Part shown: piece after piece, positions 1 to 7,765 of the stretch
How the letters are laid out: each line of letters begins with the position of its first letter
How positions within the stretch are numbered: the stretch's first letter is position 1
Assembly (NCBI RefSeq): GCF_900115115.1
Contig: NZ_FOVI01000001.1
Coordinates: 124,001-188,000 of the forward strand
Source of the DNA: Paenimyroides ummariense
GTDB taxonomy: Bacteria > Bacteroidota > Bacteroidia > Flavobacteriales > Flavobacteriaceae
Direction: 5' to 3'
Length of the DNA: 64,000 nucleotides
Program-made: the position numbers and the translations under genes
Notes under the pieces: model-generated
Databases searched by the model: none
The model's input: only the letters and a program-made list of their open reading frames with translations
What the model was told of the DNA's origin: nothing

Positions 1-1073
1 GCAATTAAATTGGCACGTGTAATTTTTAATGCTTCCTGATTATAATCGGCACCAACCAAAAACAACGGATGCGTTTCTAAATGTTTTCCACGCAACGTTC
101 GGTTTTCAATGGTTTCAAACAAATGTTCCAGCAAAGCACCATTACCGCAACCCATATCTAAAATCCCTTTTGGTTGTTCAGCAAGAGGTTTGTTGAATAT
201 TTCGATAATCAACTCATCAACCGCTTTAAAGTACGTTGCGTGTGCACCGCCGCTTCCCCAAACATTCATGGCTCTGTCCACATGAATTTCTTGCTGTCCG
301 CCGTTGTCTTGCTTCACTTCTAAAACATTTCCAAAAAGTAGGTGCTGCATCTGACTCAACATAGGAAAATACGAAACCGTAACGCCGTACGATGTTGCCC
401 TGCGTGCAAAAAACAAACCTTGATCTGTAAAACTGTAATTGTTATTTTTCTTGTTGAACCAACCTAAATGCGTTAGAAAATCGAGCAGTTTTTCGAAACT
501 TTCCGGATCTTTATGATATTCTTCTGCCTTAAAGCTCGACTCCATAAAATATTTGTGAAACATACCGTTCATTCCCAAACGAACAATTGTAGGACCAACC
601 AAACAACCTTCCACATAATAATTCAGCTGTTTGCGAATTTCATTGTCTTCATCGTTTAAAGCCGAAGGTAAAAGTGTATCGTTCTGATAACTTTCTAACA
701 ACGGTTTTAACTTTAAAAAAGGTTCTTTTTCGAACAATCGATTATGGAAACCTTGCGAAAACTGAATCATTTCCATTACCGGTTTTAACGAATCTGCATA
801 GCGCAACATTTGATCGAACTTTGTAGTTTTTTCAACAGAAACCTGCGGTTTAACTTGATATTTCAAAAAACCTTGTGATGCTAACACGCGTAATGCCACG
901 TTTAAGTAGCCTTCATTCGCATTGAATTGATTTGCTAATTCGTTCAAAGTTACTTTTTCATTATTCGAAATAAACTGCAATATATCGGCGTTGTTAAGCG
1001 TAACTAAAACAGGCAAGGTTACAATCCCGTCTAAATGACGAAAAATAACGCTTCGTAAATCTTTTTTATCCAT
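1..1073 (-). CDS. SAM-dependent methyltransferase, 3' end outside window
   Basis: This open frame starts at ATG 1073 and runs off the left edge after 357 codons, so the C-terminus is missing. Residues about 41-70 look like a winged-helix segment (VTLNELANQF...VLASQGFL), as in the dimerisation domain of O-methyltransferases. Around residue 305 lies the class I SAM-binding motif DMGCGNGALLEHLF. The long region between these two parts is not assigned. The family transfers a methyl group from SAM; the substrate cannot be told. The gene stands alone and is divergent from the secreted-protein cluster at 1252. Certain as a methyltransferase fold, unsure of role. Confidence 0.75.
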   Translation of the reverse strand, partial: MDKKDLRSVIFRHLDGIVTLPVLVTLNNADILQFISNNEKVTLNELANQFNANEGYLNVALRVLASQGFLKYQVKPQVSVEKTTKFDQMLRYADSLKPVMEMIQFSQGFHNRLFEKEPFLKLKPLLESYQNDTLLPSALNDEDNEIRKQLNYYVEGCLVGPTIVRLGMNGMFHKYFMESSFKAEEYHKDPESFEKLLDFLTHLGWFNKKNNNYSFTDQGLFFARRATSYGVTVSYFPMLSQMQHLLFGNVLEVKQDNGGQQEIHVDRAMNVWGSGGAHATYFKAVDELIIEIFNKPLAEQPKGILDMGCGNGALLEHLFETIENRTLRGKHLETHPLFLVGADYNQEALKITRANLI

Positions 1074-1230
1074 AAATATGTAAATCTTCTTTCAAATCAC
1101 TATTCAACTAAATATGTAGCGACGACTATTTTTTAATCTTCACAAAATTAATAAACTTTATTTTACTACTGTATTTTTTATGAATCTTTTTACAAAACCT
1201 CTTATTTTACAGGTTCTGCAATAATTTTAG

Positions 1231-1238
1231 TAATTTTG
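1231..1238 (+). promoter_or_regulatory. -7 promoter element for the 1252 cluster
   Basis: TAATTTTG matches the Bacteroidota -7 consensus TAnnTTTG and ends 13 bases before the ATG at 1252. No convincing -33 TTTG is seen. It would serve the three-gene cluster 1252-3325. Confidence 0.55.
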
Positions 1239-1251
1239 CAAAAAACGAATA

Positions 1252-1935
1252 ATGAAAAACACGCTACTTTTAATTTTGTTGGCTTTTAGTTTTCAAACAA
1301 ACGCACAAACTGTTGAAGCTTCTACAACCATTCCCACAAACGAGTATTTAGATTTATTGGCTAGTAACTTGGAAATTCCCGATGCTGTTCAACAAAAATT
1401 TGCCAACCAAGATTTAAACCTAACTATTGTATTAACCATTACAAAAGATGGTTCGGTTTTTAATCCGAAAATTCAAAATGATTCCCTGCAATTAGAATCG
1501 AACCTAAAAAAAGCGATTGAAAAATTACCAAAATGGAATCCTAAAACCGAAGACGGTGTTGCTGTAGTTTCTAGAAAAGCTTTTAATTTATCCATTTTTA
1601 TTCCAAATAAAGAAATTCACACAAGTACTAACGAAGTAGCTACTCCTGAACAAGGAATAGAAGCTTTTTATATTCAGTTTATAAGAAAGTTTAATGCTCC
1701 AAAATTATCTAACAATCGAGATATTGAAGTGTATGTTGCTTTTAGTATTGAAAAAGATGGTAGTCTTACAGATATAAAAATTGTGGAATCAAATGCACCT
1801 AGTGTTAATAACGAAGTGATACGTGTAATGAAGCTGATGCCAAAATGGAATCCTGCAACTGAAAATGGAGTACCTATACGTTCTGAATCCTTATTACCTA
1901 TAAAGATTAAAGTTAAAATCAACAAGGAACCATGA
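1252..1935 (+). CDS. Secreted protein with two TonB C-terminal-like domains (copy 1)
   Basis: 227 residues with a signal peptide (about residues 1-18, cleavage before QTVEAS). Two segments follow, about 45-115 and 135-225, each with the KDGS...LPKWNP(A/K)TE(N/D)G pattern typical of the TonB C-terminal domain. There is no N-terminal membrane anchor and no proline-rich stretch, so it is unlikely to be a working energy transducer; it should be periplasmic. It is first in a cluster of three paralogues and its stop overlaps the next start (ATGA). A 140-base tract is almost identical to the next gene, which suggests recent duplication or gene conversion. Function unknown. Confidence 0.85.
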   Translation: MKNTLLLILLAFSFQTNAQTVEASTTIPTNEYLDLLASNLEIPDAVQQKFANQDLNLTIVLTITKDGSVFNPKIQNDSLQLESNLKKAIEKLPKWNPKTEDGVAVVSRKAFNLSIFIPNKEIHTSTNEVATPEQGIEAFYIQFIRKFNAPKLSNNRDIEVYVAFSIEKDGSLTDIKIVESNAPSVNNEVIRVMKLMPKWNPATENGVPIRSESLLPIKIKVKINKEP

Positions 1936-2612
1936 AAAACACACTACTTATACTTTTTGTAATAGCTTTCTCTTTCAAAATGAAAGCTCAAACTGTTGAA
2001 GCTTCTACAACAATTCCCACAAATGAGTATTTAGATCTATTGGCTACAAATTTGGAAATCCCTGAAGCAATCAGTAAGAAATATGCAAACAGTTCCATTG
2101 ACATTACAATTATTCTGACAATTACTAAAGACGGTTCGGTTTTTAATCCGAAAATTCAAAATGATTCCCTGCAATTAGAATCGAACCTAAAAAAAGCGAT
2201 TGAAAAATTACCAAAATGGAATCCTAAAACCGAAGACGGTGTTGCTGTAGTGTCTAGAAAAGCTTTTAATTTGGTTATACCTATAGCAATGCAAGAAAAA
2301 AATACTGAAATATCTTCAGAAGCAACTCCAGAAGCTGGTAAAACGGAATACTTTCGTCAATTTATGCGAGGATTTAATATTAAAAATTATTCCGCAAACG
2401 ATAAATCAGAAATCAAAATAATTGCAACATTCATTGTTGAAGAAGATGGTAGTTTAACAAATATCAAAATTATCGAATCTAATGAACCCAGCCTCAACAG
2501 AGAAGTGGTTCGGGTTATTAAATCAATGCCAAAATGGAATCCGGCGACTGAAAATGGAGTTCCTGTTCGTTCAGATTTTAAATTGCCTATTAAAATTAAA
2601 ATCAATCAATAA
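1932..2612 (+). CDS. Secreted protein with two TonB C-terminal-like domains (copy 2)
   Basis: 226 residues, signal peptide about 1-19 (MKNTLLILFVIAFSFKMKAQ), then two TonB_C-like segments as in the gene before it. The start ATG at 1932 overlaps the previous TGA by four bases, pointing to translational coupling. Bases 2133-2272 repeat bases 1450-1589 with one mismatch, while flanking parts are more diverged. It lacks a membrane anchor and proline-rich linker. The second half carries the ATPEAG...F motif seen before the TonB_C unit in all paralogues of this window. Function unknown. Confidence 0.85.
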   Translation: MKNTLLILFVIAFSFKMKAQTVEASTTIPTNEYLDLLATNLEIPEAISKKYANSSIDITIILTITKDGSVFNPKIQNDSLQLESNLKKAIEKLPKWNPKTEDGVAVVSRKAFNLVIPIAMQEKNTEISSEATPEAGKTEYFRQFMRGFNIKNYSANDKSEIKIIATFIVEEDGSLTNIKIIESNEPSLNREVVRVIKSMPKWNPATENGVPVRSDFKLPIKIKINQ

Positions 2613-2614
2613 CC

Positions 2615-3325
2615 ATGAAAAACACATTACTTTTACTTTTTGTAATTCTAACAACCATCGTTTCATCTGCTCAAAACTCAAAGGCAATTCCACCTTACGA
2701 AGCCACACAATACGTTCAGAATATTATTCAAGAATTAGAAATTCCCGATGCCACTTTTGATAAAATGCGAGGCAAAGACAATATTATTCAGGTAAAATTG
2801 TTTTTAAACGATAAAGGCGAGGTTACAAAAGCAAGTATTCCAAACGATGAATTTGAATTGGAAACCTTGATTGTTCCAATTATTAAACAGCTTCCCAATT
2901 TTAAACCTGCCATTGTGGACGGTACAGCTAAAGCGAGTTTGTACAACCTATCTTTTGTAATAAATGAGTACAATTATTTCAAAATGGTTCGCCAGAAAGC
3001 ATCGCCAATAAACGGTATGGAAAAGTTTAGTGAGAAAGTCAGCAATAATTTCTATGTGACTGATCAGGAACGCGCGAATTTAAACGTAGCAAAAACAAAA
3101 ACTAAGCTTGATATTGCCATTGATTTTATTGTTGAAAAAGACGGTTCGGTTTCAAGTTTTAGAATGGTTGACCCTGAACTGGAATATTTTCAGAAACGAA
3201 TGATGCAAGCTGTAAAACGTGCTGCAAAAAAATGGATTCCGGGTACAATAAACGGATCGCCTGTTCGTACAAAATTTACTTATACGCTAACAATCAGCGT
3301 TGATTTTCACTCTTTAAACATATAA
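2615..3325 (+). CDS. Secreted protein with two TonB C-terminal-like domains (copy 3)
   Basis: 236 residues, signal peptide about 1-19 (cleavage near SSAQ). It is the most diverged of the trio: the first TonB_C-like unit has LFLNDKGEVTKASIPNDEFE and the second FIVEKDGSVSSFRM...KKWIPGTINGSPVRTKF. The KASPINGMEKF motif precedes the second unit. It begins two bases after the previous stop, so the three genes are almost certainly one transcript. Periplasmic location is inferred. Function unknown. Confidence 0.85.
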   Translation: MKNTLLLLFVILTTIVSSAQNSKAIPPYEATQYVQNIIQELEIPDATFDKMRGKDNIIQVKLFLNDKGEVTKASIPNDEFELETLIVPIIKQLPNFKPAIVDGTAKASLYNLSFVINEYNYFKMVRQKASPINGMEKFSEKVSNNFYVTDQERANLNVAKTKTKLDIAIDFIVEKDGSVSSFRMVDPELEYFQKRMMQAVKRAAKKWIPGTINGSPVRTKFTYTLTISVDFHSLNI

Positions 3326-3341
3326 AACCGATATAAATACC

Positions 3342-3349
3342 TATTTTTG
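3342..3349 (+). promoter_or_regulatory. -7 promoter element for the HugZ-like gene
   Basis: TATTTTTG fits TAnnTTTG and ends 16 bases before the ATG at 3366, so this gene probably has its own promoter rather than only read-through from the cluster upstream. Confidence 0.5.
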
Positions 3350-3365
3350 CAATAAATTTTTTAAA

Positions 3366-3899
3366 ATGAGTACACACAACACACCACCAACACACAAAGA
3401 GGTTAAGCCTATTGCACCAAAAGTAAAAGAATTGGTTGCAAATTCTAAATCGATCATTTTAGGAACGGTTGATGCCGAAGGTAATCCAAATTCAAGCTAC
3501 GCTCCGTTTGTTAACATTGACAATAAATTCTATATTTTAGTTTCTTTTATGGCGCGCCATACTAAAAACTTAGGAGATCAGAAAAAAGCATCGATGATGT
3601 TTATTGCCGATGAAAGCGATTCTAAACAGATCTATGCTCGTGAACGCTTGACTTTTGATGTTACTACAACTCAAATTGAAAGAGATTCTGACCAATGGAA
3701 TACCGTTGTTGAAAAATTAAAAGAAGCGCACGGAAAAGTGGTTGAAGTAATTGTTCCTATGGAAGATTTTATCATGATTGCTTTAAACCCAGTGAAAGGT
3801 GCCTACGTAAACGGTTTTGGTAGCGCTTATTTTGTTGACGAAAACTTAGATGTTTTAGAACACAGAAACGATATTAATCACGGTCAAAAACAAGATTAA
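3366..3899 (+). CDS. HugZ-like pyridoxamine 5'-phosphate oxidase-fold protein
   Basis: 177 residues. After a polar tail (1-18) comes a flavin-reductase-like split barrel: SKSIILGTVDAEGNPNSSYA, FYILVSFMARHTKNL and RERLTFDV are hallmarks of the HugZ branch of the family. HugZ proteins bind and degrade haem to release iron, but related proteins bind flavin or F420, so the ligand is inferred. The C-terminal NGFGSAYFV segment also fits HugZ. It has its own promoter and is followed by a strong terminator. Family confident, activity less so. Confidence 0.75.
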   Translation: MSTHNTPPTHKEVKPIAPKVKELVANSKSIILGTVDAEGNPNSSYAPFVNIDNKFYILVSFMARHTKNLGDQKKASMMFIADESDSKQIYARERLTFDVTTTQIERDSDQWNTVVEKLKEAHGKVVEVIVPMEDFIMIALNPVKGAYVNGFGSAYFVDENLDVLEHRNDINHGQKQD

Positions 3900-3907
3900 T
3901 TATACAT

Positions 3908-3942
3908 AAAACTCCTTCAATTTGAAGGAGTTTCTTTCTTTT
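3908..3942 (+). terminator. Terminator after HugZ-like gene
   Basis: A 10-12 bp hairpin (AAACTCCTTC / GAAGGAGTTT) is followed by a T-rich tail. It lies between convergent genes and may act in both directions. Confidence 0.85.
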
Positions 3943-3943
3943 A

Positions 3944-4075
3944 ACAACATAGAATCATAGAGAATATAGATTTGGTAGATCTATAAATTTTAAGCACTAC
4001 TTAAAAACTATACGTTCAGCAAAAATTATCATTAATTAAATCGCAAAAAACTATGTTTCTATGTGGTTTATTGTA
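3944..4075. repeat. Intergenic CATAG-type repeat pair
   Basis: The stretch begins with ACATAGAATCATAGAGAATA and ends with CTATGTTTCTATGTGGTT, which is roughly its inverted counterpart. Similar words occur at 54590-54735, and a related ACACGG/CTGTGG form at 4875 and 51756-51857. No coding potential is seen. Confidence 0.5.
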
Positions 4076-4082
4076 AAAAAGC

Positions 4083-4856
4083 TTAAATGCTTTCTACTTT
4101 ATAAATTATCGGTTTACTTGGCGATGCATCATTTTCAAACGATGCAATTTGCAGGTTTAAAATGTACGATCCATCTGCAACTTCACTATCAATAAAAACC
4201 AATTCGGTAATAGTGCAAATAAATCGCGCGTCGGCATTTACTTCTTTTACATTTTTCACATTCCAGAAGGCTTTATGCGCCACTAATTTGCCTTCATCAG
4301 CTTCTTTATCAACACTTGGTAAATCAATAAGCAAATGTTCCACACCAATTTCTCTAATAAAAACAGCCGCTTCTTCTGACAAATACGCCGGATTGGTGTT
4401 AGAATAATTCTTGTGCTTTTTTTCTGTTGAATTTGGAAGCGTTCTTATGATTAAAGCTTCTGGGTTTGATCCGTTTAAAGCTTTTTCAATTTGATTTTTA
4501 GTGATAACGAAATCATCATTGATCATTTCAGGTTCGATAGAAATTAATTCGGCAGTAAAAAAGAAGGTTTTTAGCGTTTGATTGATCGAATAAAAATCTT
4601 TGGTAATATGCCCCAAACATTCGGTATGCGTTCCATGTCCATGCGGATTAAACAGAATATTATTAAAATTTGTAGATGATTTTCCCGAGGCAACACTTCC
4701 CACAAAATCGCCCATAACCACCGGATTTATTTCGGGCTGATCTAAATACCACGCAATTGGGTTTTGCTCGTTATTTTGAATGGGTAAAGAAATATCGATT
4801 GGTTTTGATAAATCTATATTGTATGTTGTATCGTTATGTTGTATTGTTGTTTTCAT
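4083..4856 (-). CDS. Cyclase family protein (kynurenine formamidase-like)
   Basis: 257 residues, no signal peptide. The metal-binding motif of the cyclase/arylformamidase family is present at residues 72-83 (HGHGTHTECLGH), with Glu79 at the position usually held by Asp. Family members hydrolyse N-formylkynurenine or related amides with a divalent metal; substrate here is unproven. No kynurenine-pathway genes are nearby, so tryptophan degradation is not supported by context. It is a single gene, converging on the HugZ-like gene. Its upstream region (4857-5085) is filled with short inverted repeats. Confidence 0.8.
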   Translation of the reverse strand: MKTTIQHNDTTYNIDLSKPIDISLPIQNNEQNPIAWYLDQPEINPVVMGDFVGSVASGKSSTNFNNILFNPHGHGTHTECLGHITKDFYSINQTLKTFFFTAELISIEPEMINDDFVITKNQIEKALNGSNPEALIIRTLPNSTEKKHKNYSNTNPAYLSEEAAVFIREIGVEHLLIDLPSVDKEADEGKLVAHKAFWNVKNVKEVNADARFICTITELVFIDSEVADGSYILNLQIASFENDASPSKPIIYKVESI

Positions 4857-4874
4857 TTTTTCATTTTTTTATTT

Positions 4875-4891
4875 ACCACAGATGCACGGGT
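4875..4891. repeat. Short ACCACAGATGCACGG repeat unit
   Basis: Matches the CCAYAGATRCACGG word also found at 51757 and, in inverted CTGTGAATCTGTGGT form, at 51837-51852. It is a dispersed intergenic word of unknown role. Confidence 0.4.
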
Positions 4892-4931
4892 TGTATTAAT
4901 TTCTTCTTTGCGCAAGGTATAAACTAATGAT

Positions 4932-4959
4932 GAGATTCCGAAACAAGTTCGGAATGACA
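4932..4959. repeat. Dispersed inverted repeat, GAGA..TGACA family (copy 1)
   Basis: GAGATTCCGAAAC-AAGTTCGGAATGACA: arms ATTCCGAA and TTCGGAAT fold into a small hairpin between a GAGA head and a TGACA tail. Two more copies lie within 130 bases and two near 50.9 kb. Confidence 0.7.
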
Positions 4960-5005
4960 TAATCACTTATTTTTCTCTACTCATTCACAGATTTTCTCTT
5001 GTACT

Positions 5006-5033
5006 TGTCAAGCTGAACTTGCTTCAGCTTCTC
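5006..5033. repeat. Dispersed inverted repeat, GAGA..TGACA family (copy 2, reversed)
   Basis: On the minus strand it reads GAGAAGCTGAAGC-AAGTTCAGCTTGACA. It has the same head and tail as copy 1, but the arms changed together (AAGCTGAA/TTCAGCTT), so pairing is kept. Confidence 0.65.
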
Positions 5034-5053
5034 ACTATTTTTAAAATGTGTAT

Positions 5054-5081
5054 GAGATTCCGTGTCAGGCACGGAATGACA
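5054..5081. repeat. Dispersed inverted repeat, GAGA..TGACA family (copy 3)
   Basis: GAGATTCCGTGTC-AGGCACGGAATGACA: arms ATTCCGTG/CACGGAAT again covary relative to copy 1. It ends 4 bases before the hemW stop codon. Confidence 0.7.
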
Positions 5082-5085
5082 AAAG

Positions 5086-6210
5086 TTAATCCACCCAAAA
5101 CAATTCACTTGCAATTCCGTCGCAAAAGAATTTACCTTTTAAAGTTGTTTTTAAAATAGTATTTTCAATCATCAGCTTTTCGTTAGTCAGAAAAACTTGT
5201 GCGTTTTTCAACAAATAAGCCAAATAATCTTGTCCAAAATCGGTTTCAATTTTCTCTAACGATACACCCCAAACCGTTCGTAATCCTGTCATCACATATT
5301 CGTTGTATCGATCAGTTTTTGATAAAACCTCAACTTCGTTCGGTAGTTTATCTTTCTGAATTGCGTTTATATACAGTGAATTATTCGCGATATTCCACGA
5401 ACGATTTTCGCCGTTAAAACTATGCGCAGACGGACCAATTCCTAAATATTTTTTCCCTAGCCAATACGCTGAATTATTTTTAGAGAAATAATCAGGCTTA
5501 CCAAAATTAGATAATTCGTAATGAATAAATCCTGCATTTTCTAACATTTCAATCATCAATAAAAAATGTTCGTGTGCAATTCCATCGTCTGGTGTTGGTA
5601 TCTTTCCGTTTTTAATCAACGTAGCCAATGCTGTTTTGGGTTCAACCGTTAAGGCGTAACTTGATATGTGCGGAATATTCAAATCTAACGCTTTTTGTAC
5701 GTTTTGTCTCCATCTCTCAACCGTCATTTCGGGAATTCCGTAAATTAGATCAATAGAAATATTATCAAAATATTTTTTGACTTCTTGCAACGAATTCCAT
5801 GCTTCATGGGCATTATGCGCACGATTCATCATTTTTAAATCTTCATCAAAAAACGATTGAATGCCTATACTTAATCGATTGATTTTAGATTCTGCCAACT
5901 GCTTTATTCGATCTGCTGATAAATCATCAGGATTTGCTTCTAAAGTAATTTCTGGATTTTCTGCAACATTAAACAACTGATAAACTTCGTCAATCAACAG
6001 ATTAATTTCATTGTTCGATAAAACGCTTGGAGTTCCACCACCGAAATAAATGGTATCAACAGGTTCGGTAATTTCGTTTTTTCGCAAGAAAAGCTCACGA
6101 CGCAAAGCCGAAATCATCTCTTCTTTCTTTTTTAACGAGGTAGAAAAATGGAAATCACAGTAATGACACGCCTGCTTGCAAAAAGGAATATGTAGGTAAA
6201 TGCCCGCCAT
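5086..6210 (-). CDS. hemW: HemW, radical SAM haem chaperone
   Basis: 374 residues from ATG 6210. The radical SAM cluster motif is CX3CX2C at residues 11, 15 and 18 (CKQACHYCDF); Phe20 follows, as in HemW rather than coproporphyrinogen dehydrogenase HemN. FGGGTPS and EANPDD motifs and the HemN_C-like tail are present. HemW is thought to deliver haem to respiratory proteins in the cytoplasm. A longer frame starts at 6258, but it lies inside ruvC. The ATG at 6210 gives a one-base TAATG overlap with the ruvC stop and a normal HemW N-terminus, so I chose it. Confidence 0.9.
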   Translation of the reverse strand: MAGIYLHIPFCKQACHYCDFHFSTSLKKKEEMISALRRELFLRKNEITEPVDTIYFGGGTPSVLSNNEINLLIDEVYQLFNVAENPEITLEANPDDLSADRIKQLAESKINRLSIGIQSFFDEDLKMMNRAHNAHEAWNSLQEVKKYFDNISIDLIYGIPEMTVERWRQNVQKALDLNIPHISSYALTVEPKTALATLIKNGKIPTPDDGIAHEHFLLMIEMLENAGFIHYELSNFGKPDYFSKNNSAYWLGKKYLGIGPSAHSFNGENRSWNIANNSLYINAIQKDKLPNEVEVLSKTDRYNEYVMTGLRTVWGVSLEKIETDFGQDYLAYLLKNAQVFLTNEKLMIENTILKTTLKGKFFCDGIASELFWVD

Positions 6211-6767
6211 TATTTTTTGGTTACGCGGTCTGCATTTTGACTTACGAAGGCACCCCAACCCGAATAACTTTTGCCAACAACGGTTTTGCCTGAATTAAAA
6301 AAGTGACAAACAGCTGCTGCCAAACCATCGGTAGAATCCAGGTTTTTAGGCAGTTCTTTTAAACCTAACAATTGCTGCAACATTTTTGCAACCTGTTCTT
6401 TACTGGCGTTTCCGTTGCCGGTAATTGCCATTTTTATTTTCTTGGGTTCGTATTCGGTCACAGGAATTTGGCGCGACAATCCGGCTGCCATAGCAACACC
6501 TTGTGCCCTACCCAATTTTAACATCGATTGCACATTTTTACCAAAAAAAGGAGCTTCGATTGCAATTTCATCGGGATGATGCGTATCAATCAACTCAATT
6601 GTTCGTTCAAAAATACGTTGTAATTTTAAGTACGGATCGCTCATTTTGGCTAGATTCAGTTCGTTAAGCTGTATAAACTCCATAGAATTTTTCACAACTC
6701 TAATTAAACCAAAACCCATAATTGTAGTTCCGGGATCAATCCCTAATATAATTCGTTCGTTAGCCAA
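6210..6767 (-). CDS. ruvC: Holliday junction endonuclease RuvC
   Basis: 185 residues. RuvC resolves Holliday junctions with RuvAB. The four acidic catalytic residues are visible: Asp11 (GIDPGTT), Glu71 (IAIEAPFFG), Asp144 and Asp147 (LDSTDGLAAAVCH). The start codon is TTG at 6767; reading upstream in frame meets a stop (TAA at 6785-6783) before any ATG, and the residue after the start aligns with the usual RuvC N-terminus, so TTG initiation is likely. hemW follows with a one-base overlap. The C-terminus is about 20 residues longer than the catalytic core needs. Confidence 0.95.
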   Translation of the reverse strand: MANERIILGIDPGTTIMGFGLIRVVKNSMEFIQLNELNLAKMSDPYLKLQRIFERTIELIDTHHPDEIAIEAPFFGKNVQSMLKLGRAQGVAMAAGLSRQIPVTEYEPKKIKMAITGNGNASKEQVAKMLQQLLGLKELPKNLDSTDGLAAAVCHFFNSGKTVVGKSYSGWGAFVSQNADRVTKK

Positions 6768-6826
6768 AATGCTTAATATTCGTTAATTTAGTATGCGTAT
6801 GCTTAAAAAAATCATTCCTTTGCAGT

Positions 6827-7765
6827 ATGAAATTTCTGTCACCCAAAATTAAACAATTCTTATTACTTCTGCTTAAATTAATTGTAGTGGGTGGTGCTTT
6901 TTACTTTATTAAAAATCAGCTTACAGAAAAAGATTTTAATTGGGATATTATTTCGCAAACATTACAAAAACCGAATGCGTGGTTTTTAGTTACGATACTT
7001 TTAATACTGACATTTTTAAACCGGTTTTTAGAGATTTTAAAATGGCAGAATTTAGCTAAAGTGGTAAAACCAATAAGTATTTGGGAAAGCACCAAACAGG
7101 TCTTAATTGGTATTACATTTGGCATTGTTACACCAAACGGAATTGGCGAATACGCAGGAAAAGCTTGGTTTTACGATAAAAAACACGCTGTTAAAATTGT
7201 TTTTTTAAACGCTGTATGTAACGGAATTCAGGTAATTTTCTCTGTTACTTTCGGGTTAATCGGTACGCTTTACATAAATTCTTTACACCAATTTATTGAC
7301 GCAAAATATATTTTACTGTTTTTTGGGATTTTATTTGCTGTTATTTTAGTGATACTTCTGGTTAAAAATATTCGAATTAAAGGATATTCGCTACAAACAC
7401 TATTTAAAAGCTTAAAAGAAATTCCTAAAAAAATCCATAGAAAAAACATTGTTTTGGCGTTGTTTAGGTATTTGGTTTTAATACATCAGTACTTTATTTT
7501 GTACACGCTTTTCAGCGTTGAAATCCCGTATTTTGTGTTATTGGCGGTTGTTGCGAGTATTTATTTGCTGGCATCGAGCTTACCGAATTTTCAGGCAGTA
7601 GATTTTGCATTGAAAGGAAGTGTGGCTATTTATTTATTCAGCTTTTTTGGTGTGGATGGATGGATCGTAACCCTTGTTGCGGCTTTAATCTGGCTACTGA
7701 ATCTGGTAATTCCCATTTCGATTGGAAGTATCTTTCTGTTGATTTTTAATCCGAAGAAGGATTGA
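6827..7765 (+). CDS. Integral membrane protein, LPG synthase TM/UPF0104-like
   Basis: 312 residues with about eight hydrophobic segments. The GITFGIVTPNGIGEYAGKAW stretch and the C-terminal LVIPISIGSI region match the flippase-like transmembrane domain related to lysylphosphatidylglycerol synthase (UPF0104). The lysyl-transfer domain of MprF is absent, so lysyl-lipid synthesis is not implied; a lipid-translocating role is only a family guess. Divergent from ruvC with a 59-base gap; TTCCTTTG at 6816 is a weak -7 match very close to the ATG. It overlaps the converging 7746-8225 gene by 20 bases. Confidence 0.75.
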   Translation: MKFLSPKIKQFLLLLLKLIVVGGAFYFIKNQLTEKDFNWDIISQTLQKPNAWFLVTILLILTFLNRFLEILKWQNLAKVVKPISIWESTKQVLIGITFGIVTPNGIGEYAGKAWFYDKKHAVKIVFLNAVCNGIQVIFSVTFGLIGTLYINSLHQFIDAKYILLFFGILFAVILVILLVKNIRIKGYSLQTLFKSLKEIPKKIHRKNIVLALFRYLVLIHQYFILYTLFSVEIPYFVLLAVVASIYLLASSLPNFQAVDFALKGSVAIYLFSFFGVDGWIVTLVAALIWLLNLVIPISIGSIFLLIFNPKKD

